Source: Selenomonadales bacterium
GTDB lineage: Bacteria; Bacillota; Clostridia; Christensenellales; QALW01
Direction: 5' to 3'
Assembly (NCBI GenBank): GCA_003150515.1
Contig: QALW01000018.1
Span: forward strand, 1 to 13,804
DNA: 13,804 bases
The notes under the pieces are model-generated. The model saw only the letters and a program-made list of their open reading frames with translations, did no database searches and was not told where the DNA came from. How positions within the stretch are numbered: the first letter of the stretch is position 1; each line of letters begins with the position of its first letter. A program made the position numbers and the translations under genes. This document shows positions 1 through 7,736 of the stretch, piece after piece.

Positions 1-37
1 TGCTTAGAATTGAGAAGGGGCGGGCGGGTGGGGGTAT

Positions 38-123
38 GGGCGGGCGTTTGCGGCCGGGAACCGGCCGCCGGCCGGGCCGAACGGCCCGGCCGGGCAGGCT
101 TTAAGCCTGCCAAACGCCCGCCC
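38..123 (-). repeat. Cloverleaf inverted repeat, copy 1 (inverted orientation)
   Basis: The outer arms 38-50 and 111-123 pair perfectly over 13 bp. Between them lie three hairpins without any spacer: 51-67 (7-bp stem, GAA loop), 68-93 (11-12 bp stem) and 94-110 (7-bp stem, TTA loop). No base is left unpaired at the four-way junction. The arm order is the reverse complement of the other three copies: GC-only palindrome first, GCAGGCT arm last. It lies 3' of the zinc-ribbon gene. Function is unknown; the fold is seen directly, the family membership is inferred from shared architecture. Confidence 0.85.
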
Positions 124-124
124 C

Positions 125-160
125 GCAGGCCGTCCCGGCATTTATGCCGGGACGGCCTGC
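125..160. repeat. Long hairpin next to cloverleaf copy 1
   Basis: A 16-bp perfect stem (125-140 with 145-160) with a TTTA loop, one base after cloverleaf copy 1. The other copies also have a long simple hairpin beside the cloverleaf, so this is probably part of the same compound element. It could also help terminate transcription from the minus-strand gene ending at 211, but no clear T-run follows. Confidence 0.75.
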
Positions 161-210
161 CAACGCTCCTGCTCTGTTCAAAGGGCTGCCTGGCCGCTCC
201 GTCCGAACGC

Positions 211-540
211 TCAGCGCAGATAATAGATAAATTCGCCCCAGTCTATTATGGAACCAACCACTACAAAGGTTAAAATCATGACTATTATAACCAGGGCCAC
301 GCTGACTATAACCCCGATTAACGCGCCCTTTCCGGCCGATTTGGCCTTTCCCGGCTCAGTATCCTTCCAAACCAGATAAAGTATAAGCCCTATAAGGGGA
401 AAGAAAAAACAAAGTACGGCTATTCCTAAGCTGGGCTGGTTCTTATCCACAACCGGCGCCGCCGGCTGAACGGCCGCCCCGCAGCTCGGGCATACGGCGG
501 CGTTATCCGCTATGGGCATTCCGCAGTTTCTGCAATACAT
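211..540 (-). CDS. Zinc-ribbon membrane protein
   Basis: This 109-aa protein starts with a zinc ribbon: CxxC at residues 3-6 and again at 17-20. A Pro/Ala-rich linker follows, then two hydrophobic segments (about 38-58 and 72-99) joined by a short Lys-rich loop. It belongs to the broad class of small zinc-ribbon proteins with membrane anchors common in Firmicutes, whose roles are mostly unknown. The topology suggests a cytoplasmic zinc ribbon held at the membrane. The start is supported by GGGAGG eight bases upstream of the ATG. It has its own good promoter (612-640) and reads away from that promoter toward the cloverleaf repeat, so it is probably monocistronic. Specific function cannot be stated. 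Confidence 0.85.
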   Translation of the reverse strand: MYCRNCGMPIADNAAVCPSCGAAVQPAAPVVDKNQPSLGIAVLCFFFPLIGLILYLVWKDTEPGKAKSAGKGALIGVIVSVALVIIVMILTFVVVGSIIDWGEFIYYLR

Positions 541-611
541 TTAATATACCTCCCATCAATTATGCCGCGTTCGGGTCTCCCTCTATAAGAAACGTCCGGA
601 CGCTTTACATT

Positions 612-640
612 ATTATATTATAATCCGCCCGGGAAAACAA
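612..640 (-). promoter_or_regulatory. Sigma-A-type promoter of the zinc-ribbon gene
   Basis: On the minus strand, TTGTTT (635-640), a 17-bp spacer and TATAAT (612-617). A second overlapping TATAAT lies at 617-622. It is about 70 bases upstream of the zinc-ribbon start. Confidence 0.6.
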
Positions 641-642
641 GT

Positions 643-668
643 GCGGCGGGAAAAATTTTTCCCGCCGC
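643..668 (-). terminator. Palindrome behind the 843-aa gene, probable terminator
   Basis: A perfect 26-bp palindrome: 8 GC-rich pairs (GCGGCGGG with CCCGCCGC) around AAAAATTTTT. It begins 14 bases after the stop of the large minus-strand gene and sits just upstream of the next promoter. The A/T core replaces a normal loop and U-tract, so termination is inferred rather than certain. Confidence 0.5.
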
Positions 669-682
669 CCATACGATTTTTA

Positions 683-3214
683 TTAATCCAGCTTGACCAG
701 CCTGTATTGATATTCCGACGCGGGCTCGCCGCAATGCTCCACATTGAATATAATTTCATATCTATCCCGCTCCGCGTCGTAGGCGCACTGCCAGAAATCA
801 TTGCCGTATACCGACTGATCTATCCTCTTCCAGCCCTGCGGAGTAAGCTGCTCCAGGGCGTAGCCGCGGTAGGAAGTCAGGCCCGTGAACACTATGGGCA
901 CATAGCTGAAGCCGCCCTCTATGATTATATTGGCCGACTGCTCCCTGGACACTTCAACCGTTATCGGATAGCTGCGCGTTAGGGTTCCCAAAAGCGTCCG
1001 GCAGCGGTATTTTCCCGCCAGAGAGACGCGGTGAGCCAGCCTGAAAGTGTTGAATTCATTTTCCGGCACGGCCCTTAAAACTTTGCTGGGCCCGTAATAA
1101 TATTCCTTTTGGACGGGGAAATTGATATATTCAACCGTTCCGCTTATTGCGCTGCCCGCCTTAATAACGCTGCCCGCTTCTTCCCCTACAGTCAGCTCGG
1201 CGGCTATGCAGGGAACGCCGTAATCATGAGTTACTCTCAGATTGACCGCCGGCTTTTCGCACAGCACTCCGTTTATAACGGCGCGGTAATCCAATAGATT
1301 TATAAATCTGTTGGCTACGGGGCCCTCCTTGCAGAAATTGGTCTTTTGGGGCTCCGCCTTAAAGAAGCCTACGAACAGCCCCCGGCCGGGAACGGGTATG
1401 CGCTGCATGCGGCTGCCCGTCAGGGCGTATTCGTCCCGCTCGGACAGGGGCAGTTCAAATTCCCCTTCAAAAGTCTGCCCGTTCAGCTCAAAGGAAATGG
1501 GGCCGCAGTCGTTGCCTATGCTCATGGTGCGGTATTGGTTGTCGTTATAGCCGTCCGCGCCCAATTGATAGAGAGCCAGCCTCGTAAAGGACGTATCCTT
1601 TAAAAAGGTGTATTTAAAGGAATGCATTGCGCGGGAACAGTCGTCCGTCCGGGGCAGAAACGCGCATAGCTCAAGCTGTATGCTCTCATCCGCCGTAACG
1701 GCCGTATAAACCACCTCGCATAAATTGGGCCCCTGCTTCTTAAAGCAGGAACGCACTCTCTTTAAGGGAACGCGCGCGCCCTCCTTTTCATAGATGAGGA
1801 AATTGCCTCCCCCGTTGCATCCCGTCCAGTTATAGCGCGGCTTTTCGGGCGAATTTAATTTATACACAAGCAGCGGGCGGATATCGTCTATAAAGGCGCG
1901 GCCGTGCGCAGTTTCAGGATCATAGCAGAAGGATTCCCCAAAAGAGCCTATGGCGCTGGATTCCCATTGCTGATAATTGCCTCCCCAGCCCGCCAGGCAA
2001 AGCTGCGCATGGCTGGCGGCAAAAGCGCCGCCCCATTGAGCAAAAGTGCAGTTGTAAAGATATCTTTTCTCCGAGAGCGCGGCCAGCGGAAAGAGCGCGT
2101 AGGCATGCAGCCAGGGCCCCTCCCAAAAGCGCTTGGGATGATTAAGGGGCGCGTAAAAATAGCCCGCCTCCTGATTGCTGTTCAATTTATGCCAGTTTTT
2201 GGAGAGCTGAACGGCTATGCCGTTGGGCTCGCCCTCCTCGTCCCTGATAAAGGGGCAGAGGCCGCTTATAGGAAAATTCTCCTTTTCCTTTATAAAGCAG
2301 ACGGGCAGAAGGAGCTCCTTTGCCCAATTATTGCGCAGGCTTAATTTGACCTGCTCGTATCTTCTGCGCGCCTCCTCCTGATTAAACTGCTCCTGCCCGG
2401 GAGGAGTCAGCCCCGAAACGTCTACCGTAAAATAGCCCCGCTCGTCATAGGCAACATCCAGCTCCCGGCCGGTATATTGATCCGCGGCGCTGATTTGAAC
2501 CTCTCTTTGCGCCTCCAGCGCCTGAGCGCTTTGAGCGGAGGGCGCGTAAAGTATGCTGAAGCCATTGAAAGTGCCCGGCTTCAGAAGGACGGGAGCCTCA
2601 AATATTACTCTGCCCTTTTCCACAGAAAGACTGGCCGAAGTTATAAAGAAATACTGCTGCCCATGCGCGCTTATAACGGCCGTCCGGCCCGAGCGGCTCA
2701 AAATGGAGCATCCGTCCAATTTCAGGCTGAAGCGCACGCTTACGCTTTGCCCGGTCTGCTCAACTGCCTGCTCGTCGGGAACGTAAAGCCAGAGGCTTAT
2801 GGCCAGATGGCGGGGAAATGCCGCCAGTTCCAGCCTGCCTTTTAGGACTGAATCCCTGAAGCGGTAGTACATAACGTCCATGCGCTGGACGTTTAAGCCT
2901 GATTCGAGTATTCTGGAGACGGCCAGGGCGTCCTGATCTATATAATCCAGCCCCTCCGCAGGCTGATAGCGGCCGTCTGAAAATATGCAGAACTCGCTTG
3001 AGCATTCAGGCAGAGCCAGGACGCGGGAATCGTCCGCCTGCATAAGTGCGTCCGCGCCGGGAGGCTCAAAAATGGCTCCCAGCCTGTTTATAACTCCATC
3101 CGAGCTCATCAGGGAGCAGCCGTAGGAGCCCGTTTGGAACAGCATCTGCTTATCCCCTTTATTAAAGCCGTCTTTCCACCACATATATGTATAATCGCTG
3201 AATAATCTGTTCAT
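683..3214 (-). CDS. Large cytoplasmic protein of unknown function
   Basis: An 843-aa protein that I cannot assign to a named family. It has no signal peptide or membrane segment. It is rich in aromatic residues and Gly, with many alternating hydrophobic stretches that suggest beta-sandwich domains. The central part (roughly residues 360-560) is the most motif-like, with Trp/Gly-rich segments (WGGNYQQWESSAIGSFGES, then an FIDDIRPLLVYK stretch, then GCNGGGNFLIYEKEG) and a later FLPRTDDCSRAMHSFKYTFL segment. This resembles conserved uncharacterised proteins with a possible carbohydrate-related fold, but that is only an impression. I chose the ATG at 3214 because GGAGG lies six bases upstream. 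The open frame extends to a TTG at 3262, but that codon lies inside the predicted -35 box. Alone on its strand, with its own promoter and terminator. Confidence 0.85.
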   Translation of the reverse strand: MNRLFSDYTYMWWKDGFNKGDKQMLFQTGSYGCSLMSSDGVINRLGAIFEPPGADALMQADDSRVLALPECSSEFCIFSDGRYQPAEGLDYIDQDALAVSRILESGLNVQRMDVMYYRFRDSVLKGRLELAAFPRHLAISLWLYVPDEQAVEQTGQSVSVRFSLKLDGCSILSRSGRTAVISAHGQQYFFITSASLSVEKGRVIFEAPVLLKPGTFNGFSILYAPSAQSAQALEAQREVQISAADQYTGRELDVAYDERGYFTVDVSGLTPPGQEQFNQEEARRRYEQVKLSLRNNWAKELLLPVCFIKEKENFPISGLCPFIRDEEGEPNGIAVQLSKNWHKLNSNQEAGYFYAPLNHPKRFWEGPWLHAYALFPLAALSEKRYLYNCTFAQWGGAFAASHAQLCLAGWGGNYQQWESSAIGSFGESFCYDPETAHGRAFIDDIRPLLVYKLNSPEKPRYNWTGCNGGGNFLIYEKEGARVPLKRVRSCFKKQGPNLCEVVYTAVTADESIQLELCAFLPRTDDCSRAMHSFKYTFLKDTSFTRLALYQLGADGYNDNQYRTMSIGNDCGPISFELNGQTFEGEFELPLSERDEYALTGSRMQRIPVPGRGLFVGFFKAEPQKTNFCKEGPVANRFINLLDYRAVINGVLCEKPAVNLRVTHDYGVPCIAAELTVGEEAGSVIKAGSAISGTVEYINFPVQKEYYYGPSKVLRAVPENEFNTFRLAHRVSLAGKYRCRTLLGTLTRSYPITVEVSREQSANIIIEGGFSYVPIVFTGLTSYRGYALEQLTPQGWKRIDQSVYGNDFWQCAYDAERDRYEIIFNVEHCGEPASEYQYRLVKLD

Positions 3215-3233
3215 AAGCCGCCTCCGAAAAAGC

Positions 3234-3262
3234 AATATAATATACATAAGATGATATAACAA
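3234..3262 (-). promoter_or_regulatory. Predicted promoter of the 843-aa gene
   Basis: On the minus strand, TTGTTA (3257-3262), 17-bp spacer, TATATT (3234-3239). Transcription would start only about 13 bases before the ATG, leaving room for the GGAGG at 3221-3225 but little else. Confidence 0.4.
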
Positions 3263-3370
3263 AACGCATTAAAAGGGAACGCACGAAAATAACTAATGTT
3301 AGAATATAATTAACCTTTTTAATTAAAATACGGGAGGCGCCAGGCGAAATGAAGCCCAACTCATAAATGA

Positions 3371-3400
3371 CTGGAAAAATATCCGTTTATAATGTATAAT
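3371..3400 (+). promoter_or_regulatory. Possible promoter of the glycosyltransferase gene
   Basis: Two TATAAT hexamers (3388-3393 and 3395-3400) lie in an AT-rich stretch upstream of the GT2 gene. The matching -35 region is weak (CTGGAA at 3371-3376, 18-bp spacer), so this is tentative. Confidence 0.35.
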
Positions 3401-3464
3401 AATAAAAAATAAATCCCGGGCGCGCCAAACAGGCGTTCCTGGGAGAAATAACGGAGCTTGGCAT

Positions 3465-4541
3465 ATGTTGATTTCCATTATAGTGCCCTGCTATAACGAG
3501 CAGGAGGCGCTGCCCTATTTTTATAAGGCCATATGCGCCGAGGCCGAAAGGCTCAGGCCAAGAGAAATAGAGCTTATATTTGTGGACGACGGTTCCATGG
3601 ACCAGACTGCCGGGCTGCTGAGAGAATTGGCGGCAAAGGACAGCAGAATAAGAGCGCTTATATTTTCCCGCAATTTCGGCAAGGAGGCGGCCATGTTCGC
3701 GGGGCTGGAGCACGCGCGGGGAGATTATATCGGAATAATGGACGCGGATTTGCAGGATCCGCCTGAATTATTGGAGCAAATGGCCCGGATTCTTGACGGC
3801 GGGGAATACGACTGCGCCGCGACGCGCAGAGTGACGCGCAAGGGCGAGCCGCCCGTTCGCTCTTTTTTCGCGCGCTGCTTTTACCGATTGATGAGGAAAA
3901 TTTCCAAGGTGGAAATAGTAGACGGGGCGCGGGATTTCAGGCTTATGAACCGTAAAATGACGGACGCGATTCTGGAATTAAGAGAATACAACAGATTTTC
4001 CAAGGGAATTTTCGGATGGGTGGGCTTTAAGACCAAATGGCTGGAATACGAAAACACCAAGAGAGTGGCGGGAGAGACTAAATGGTCTTTCTGGAAGCTT
4101 TTTAAATATTCCTTTGACGGCATAGCGGCATTTTCCACCGTTCCCCTGGCCTTTGCCTCTCTTTTGGGAATATTGCTCTGCGCCGCTTCCTTTTTGGGCA
4201 TAATATTTATAATTATACGCCAGCTTATTTTTCACAATTCGGCTTTCGGATGGGCGAGCATGGTATGCATAATTCTGCTGGTCAGCGGATTGCAGCTTTT
4301 ATGTATAGGAATACTCAGCCAATATCTGGCCAAAACCTATCTTGAGGTTAAGCACAGGCCCATATATATCCTCAAGGAGGACAGTTTCAAAAGCCGGAGC
4401 GGAGAGCGATTTATAAACCCGAGCGCGGAACGCTTTGAAACTTCCAGCGCAGAACGTTTTGCAAACCCAGGCGCAGAGCGCTTTGAAAACCCGGACGCGG
4501 AGCGTTTTGAAAACCCGGACGCAGAGCGCGGAGAAGAATAA
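3465..4541 (+). CDS. GT2 polyprenyl-phosphate sugar synthase (CsbB/GtrB/DPM1-like)
   Basis: A 358-aa membrane glycosyltransferase expected to move a sugar from a nucleotide donor to undecaprenyl phosphate on the cytoplasmic face. The GT-A domain shows VPCYNE (7-12), VDDGS (40-44), and the metal-binding DADLQDPP (93-100), followed by RDFRLMNR (156-163). An AGETKWSFWKLFKYS segment (202-216) precedes two membrane helices (about 226-251 and 262-288), and the family's usual YLEVKHRPIYIL end is at 292-303. GGAG lies eight bases before the ATG. Unusually, about 50 extra residues follow, made of five 8-residue repeats. The next plus-strand gene encodes a YfhO protein. In Bacillus subtilis CsbB and YfhO work together in lipoteichoic acid glycosylation, so the pair probably decorates a surface polymer. 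The sugar cannot be read from sequence. Confidence 0.92.
   Translation: MLISIIVPCYNEQEALPYFYKAICAEAERLRPREIELIFVDDGSMDQTAGLLRELAAKDSRIRALIFSRNFGKEAAMFAGLEHARGDYIGIMDADLQDPPELLEQMARILDGGEYDCAATRRVTRKGEPPVRSFFARCFYRLMRKISKVEIVDGARDFRLMNRKMTDAILELREYNRFSKGIFGWVGFKTKWLEYENTKRVAGETKWSFWKLFKYSFDGIAAFSTVPLAFASLLGILLCAASFLGIIFIIIRQLIFHNSAFGWASMVCIILLVSGLQLLCIGILSQYLAKTYLEVKHRPIYILKEDSFKSRSGERFINPSAERFETSSAERFANPGAERFENPDAERFENPDAERGEE
4404..4538 (+). repeat. 24-bp in-frame minisatellite in the GT2 tail
   Basis: Five tandem 24-bp units (4404-4523) plus a partial sixth encode residues 314-358: ERFINPSA, ERFETSSA, ERFANPGA, ERFENPDA, ERFENPDA, ERGEE. The last two full units are identical in protein, so copying appears recent. 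The tail is charged and hydrophilic, lies after the last membrane helix and is predicted cytoplasmic. Unit length is a multiple of three, so copy number changes would alter length without breaking the frame. Confidence 0.92.
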
Positions 4542-4704
4542 AGAGAGCCTTTATCCGGCGCGATTTTAATTGCCCGGAGGGCTGAAAAAAGAGGGGGCGC
4601 CCCGCCCTTTTAAGGAGGGCGCGCCAAATTAAGGGCGTCTAAAGGCTTTTAACGCGTTATACATTTACAAACGGGATTCCCCCGGGCTTTGAATTGCGCG
4701 CCCG

Positions 4705-4730
4705 GCGCCCGCCCTTTTTGGGGCGGGCGC
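4705..4730. repeat. GC-rich hairpin with competing alternative stem
   Basis: A 10-bp perfect stem (4705-4714 with 4721-4730) and a TTTTTG loop. Its right arm can instead pair downstream: GCGGGCG at 4723-4729 with CGCCCGC at 4740-4746. The two stems exclude each other. Confidence 0.7.
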
Positions 4731-4746
4731 AATATATAACGCCCGC

Positions 4747-4775
4747 GGCCGCCCGGGCTGAAAGCCCGGGCGGCC
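4747..4775. repeat. 13-bp hairpin with GAA loop
   Basis: Perfect 13-bp stem (4747-4759 with 4763-4775) closed by a GAA triloop. The sequence resembles the middle arm of the cloverleaf repeats, but no enclosing outer stem with three arms is present here, so it may be a solitary or degenerate relative. Confidence 0.75.
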
Positions 4776-4924
4776 TCCCGCGCCCCCGGCTTTTCCCCGC
4801 GCCTTGAGGGATTCAATCCCGCCTTAGAACATCCAACTGCGCCCGGCTTTATTCGGCCCAGCTTTGATTCTGGCGGCGTATCATTAATTTCCAGCTATGT
4901 TCCCAATATTTACAGGAGGAAAAT

Positions 4925-7567
4925 ATGCATTCAAGAGGCTTAAACAAAACTCTGCGGCTTATATTGCTGGGCCTGCTTTCCTTTTTTATTCCATTTCTAA
5001 TAATGACTTTAATTTATTATTCCTGCGGCATGGCGCCCTGGGGAGATAAATCAGTCCTTATTATGGATATGTCCGACCAATACGTCGCCTTTTTTTCCGA
5101 GCTGCGCAGCATAGCGGAGGGAGAGAGCAGCATATTCTTCTCCTGGCATAAATCCTTCGGCTGCAATTTTACGGGAGTATACGCCTATTATCTGGCCAGC
5201 CCGTTTTCTTTTATTACTCTGCTTTTTCCCCAGGACGAGCTGCCTACAGCGCTTATGTGGCTTACCTGCATAAAGGTGGGCCTGGCGGGCTTATCCTTTG
5301 CGGTTTTTCTTAAAACGGCCATTGGCAAACGGGACTGGGCCATACTGCTTTTTTCCTGCTGTTACGCGCTTATGTCCTATTCGGTTGTTTATTCCCTGAG
5401 CATAATGTGGCTGGACGGCTTAATTTTCCTGCCCATAATTATGCTGGGCACAGAGCGGCTGATAAATAAAAATTTAGATAAATCCAAAGCGCCCGGGAAG
5501 GGCTCTCCAGGCGCGGGGGCGAGCGTTTTAGTCGCGGGGGGGAGCGTTCAAAACGCCGAGGCGAGCTCTCAAAGCGCCGAGGCGAACGTTTTAGTCGCGA
5601 GGGAGAGCGTTTCAAGCGTTCCCGTTTCAGCCGCGGAAAAGACTGAATCGCCCGAACAGGGCGCGCCCGGCCGCCTGGGAGCGCGCCTGAAAGGCTTTAT
5701 TCTCAGCTTTCCCTGGCTGCTGAGCGTTTCTCTGGCCGTTATGTTTATAGCCAATTATTATATAGCGTATATGGTTGGGATTTTTACGGCCATATATTTT
5801 ATGTTCAGATTTTTTTCACAAAAGCGGCCCGGAGAATTTTTCAGATATTTCTGGCGCTTCTGCGCGGGCGCGGCGCTGGCGGCGGGCCTGGCCGCATGGC
5901 TGCTGCTTCCTGCCGCCGCCGATTTGGTTTCGGGGCGCCTTGCCGATCAGAATCCCTCTCCCAATTCGGGGACGTATTTCGGAATTATTGAGCTGCTGAA
6001 AAAATTTTTCCCTCAAAGATACGACAGCATAACCGACAACGGGCTGCCCTCAATATACTGCGGAATATTTTCTCTGCTGGGAGCGGGCGTGTTTTTCCTG
6101 GCTAAAAAAATCTCCTTAAAGGAAAAAATCCTTGCTTTGGGCGTAATAGGATTTATGCTGGCGAGCTTTATATTCAAAGGGCTGAATTATATCTGGCACG
6201 GCTTCAGCTATCCAAACTGGTTCCCTTTCAGAAACGCATTTTTGCTGCCGGCGTTCTTAATATATATCGCCTACAGGGGAATATGCGCCCTGCCCGCGCC
6301 CTCGTTTTTATGCGCCGGCCGCCCGTTAAACAAGCCCGCGCCCGTTAAAAGCGCGCGGGCTGAAGCGCGGATAATATTCCTGCGCGCCGGAGCGGGAGCG
6401 CTCGCGGGAATAATTATTGCCGTTCAGGCATGCGGGCTTTATCTTAACGGCAAAGCCATGATTCAGGGGCTGGACAAGCAGTTCGGATATAAAAGCCTGG
6501 CCTCTTACGAGCAGTTTAACGAGCAGCTCGGGCCGCTGGTGGAGCTGGCTAAAGAAGAAGAGGGTTTTTTCAGGATAGAAAAGACCTTTGAGCGCAGCAA
6601 GAACGACGCTATGACTTTAGGCTATAACGGCATAACCCATTATTCTTCGGCGTACAACGGAAAGATAAACAGCTTTACCCGCAGTCTGGGCTTTGCGCAG
6701 ATGCATTTTTGGAACGCCTATTATGGTTCCACCCCCATAACGGACAGCCTGTTTTCAGTCAGATTTATAATGTCCAAGCGGGAAATGCCTGAAATATACA
6801 GTCAGACAGCGCAAAGCGGAGAGGCCGTTTTATATGAAAATCCCTTTGCGCTGTCCGTGGGCTTTATGGCCCAGCGGGCCGAGAGCCGGGGCACAGGCTT
6901 TGAGGCGCAGAGCTCCATGCTGGCCTCTCTTTCGGGGCTGGAGGAGGAATATTTCACGCCGTGCAGCATTTCGGGCGCTCAGGGGGAATATACGATTACT
7001 CCCCAGGCAAGCGGGCCCTGCTATATGCTTATTGAAAACGCGCCTTATATCGGAGGGCAAATATATCTTGACGGGCAGTATAAGGGAGATTATTTTACCA
7101 GCGAAACCTGCTGCATATTATATCTGGGAGAGCTGGAGGCGGGGCAGAGCAGCATTCTGAGCGTTCGGGCCTCCTCTAAGGATTACGCGCAGCCGCAGGT
7201 ATGCACTTTAAATACGCAATCTCTTTTAAAGGCGCTGGAAATTCTGGCGCAGGGGGGCCTGGAAATTGAAGCTTACGGAGCGAATTATATAAAAGGCAGC
7301 GTTGACGCGCAGCAGGACGGAATGTTTTTCAGCAGCATACCCTATGACAAAGGCTTCAGCGTGCTCATAGACGGAAAACGGGCTGAGAGCTTTGCGGGCT
7401 TTGACACCTTCTTATGCTTTGAGGTGCCTGAAGGCAGGCATGAAATTGAATTGATTTACACCGCGCCCGGACAGACGGCCGGAGGAATAATCTGCCTGGT
7501 TAGTCTGGCTTTTTGCCTGGGAGGGGCGGGAATTTATATTTTCATTATAAAGAAAAAGAAAAACTGA
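4925..7567 (+). CDS. yfhO: YfhO-family membrane glycosyltransferase (GT-C-like)
   Basis: An 880-aa polytopic membrane protein, expected to transfer a sugar from a polyprenyl-phosphate carrier to an extracytoplasmic polymer. After a first helix (about 10-32), the outer loop has Asp48 and the SDQY motif (50-53), as in YfhO and GT-C enzymes, where such acids are catalytic. Many further helices follow to about residue 510. A large extracytoplasmic region comes next and ends with the family-typical SIPYDKGFSVLIDGK segment, a GRHEIELIYTAPG strand, a last helix and a Lys-rich tail. AGGAGG lies five bases upstream of the ATG. Length is normal for the family, but the loop after the LIFLPIIMLGTERLI helix is expanded by about 70 low-complexity residues. 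It follows a CsbB-like GT2 gene, its known functional partner type. The flippase of that three-part system is not in view. Confidence 0.92.
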   Translation: MHSRGLNKTLRLILLGLLSFFIPFLIMTLIYYSCGMAPWGDKSVLIMDMSDQYVAFFSELRSIAEGESSIFFSWHKSFGCNFTGVYAYYLASPFSFITLLFPQDELPTALMWLTCIKVGLAGLSFAVFLKTAIGKRDWAILLFSCCYALMSYSVVYSLSIMWLDGLIFLPIIMLGTERLINKNLDKSKAPGKGSPGAGASVLVAGGSVQNAEASSQSAEANVLVARESVSSVPVSAAEKTESPEQGAPGRLGARLKGFILSFPWLLSVSLAVMFIANYYIAYMVGIFTAIYFMFRFFSQKRPGEFFRYFWRFCAGAALAAGLAAWLLLPAAADLVSGRLADQNPSPNSGTYFGIIELLKKFFPQRYDSITDNGLPSIYCGIFSLLGAGVFFLAKKISLKEKILALGVIGFMLASFIFKGLNYIWHGFSYPNWFPFRNAFLLPAFLIYIAYRGICALPAPSFLCAGRPLNKPAPVKSARAEARIIFLRAGAGALAGIIIAVQACGLYLNGKAMIQGLDKQFGYKSLASYEQFNEQLGPLVELAKEEEGFFRIEKTFERSKNDAMTLGYNGITHYSSAYNGKINSFTRSLGFAQMHFWNAYYGSTPITDSLFSVRFIMSKREMPEIYSQTAQSGEAVLYENPFALSVGFMAQRAESRGTGFEAQSSMLASLSGLEEEYFTPCSISGAQGEYTITPQASGPCYMLIENAPYIGGQIYLDGQYKGDYFTSETCCILYLGELEAGQSSILSVRASSKDYAQPQVCTLNTQSLLKALEILAQGGLEIEAYGANYIKGSVDAQQDGMFFSSIPYDKGFSVLIDGKRAESFAGFDTFLCFEVPEGRHEIELIYTAPGQTAGGIICLVSLAFCLGGAGIYIFIIKKKKN
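5516..5620 (+). repeat. 21-bp in-frame minisatellite in yfhO
   Basis: Five diverged 21-bp units encode residues 198-232: GASVLVA, GGSVQNA, EASSQSA, EANVLVA, RESVSSV. Units 1 and 4 share GTTTTAGTCGCG. They lie in an inserted hydrophilic loop between two membrane helices, predicted on the cytoplasmic side. The units share the core AGCGTT with the 24-bp repeats of the neighbouring GT2 gene. Confidence 0.8.
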
Positions 7568-7633
7568 TTTTAAATATTAATTGACGGCTTTGCCCCTGAA
7601 AAAGCCTGGGAAAAAGCCGAATAAAAAAAGGGG

Positions 7634-7660
7634 GCGGCCCGGCCTGAAAGGCCGGGCCGC
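7634..7660. repeat. 12-bp hairpin with GAA loop, 3' of yfhO
   Basis: Perfect stem 7634-7645 with 7649-7660 and a GAA loop. It directly abuts the next hairpin at 7661 with no base between. Confidence 0.8.
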
Positions 7661-7722
7661 GGCGCCATGCGCGGGTGGGGAAAGCAAAGCTTTCCCCACC
7701 CGCGCATGGCGCCGGCTTTTTT
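7661..7722 (+). terminator. 25-bp perfect hairpin with T-run, terminator of yfhO
   Basis: A perfect 25-bp stem (7661-7685 with 7689-7713) closed by an AAA triloop, followed by GGC and six T's at 7717-7722. It is about 95 bases after the yfhO stop. The stem is far longer than a usual intrinsic terminator, but the T-run makes termination of plus-strand transcripts likely. Confidence 0.7.
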
Positions 7723-7736
7723 GCGCCCCTGCGGGG

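Larger units (their letters stand above)
4542..4924. other. Hairpin-rich gap between GT2 and yfhO
   Basis: No gene is visible in these 383 bases. The stretch holds several inverted repeats: a bulged hairpin 4596-4625 soon after the GT2 stop, CCGGGC/GCCCGG (4682-4687 with 4700-4705), and the two hairpins listed separately at 4705-4730 and 4747-4775. I see no confident sigma-A promoter for yfhO here. GT2 and yfhO may therefore be co-transcribed through the gap, or yfhO may use a promoter that I cannot recognise. Confidence 0.6.

Noticed and set aside
38..123. tRNA-like reading of the cloverleaf elements
   Set aside because: There is no anticodon loop, T-loop or CCA end; loops are 2-4 bases and arms are almost all GC.
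10..273. 87-codon plus-strand open frame at the left end
   Set aside because: It runs through cloverleaf copy 1 and into the antisense of the zinc-ribbon gene. Pro/Arg-rich shadow of GC repeats.
3215..3262. 16-residue N-terminal extension of the 843-aa protein (TTG start at 3262)
   Set aside because: The TTG has no ribosome site and lies in the predicted -35 box; the ATG at 3214 has GGAGG at ideal spacing.
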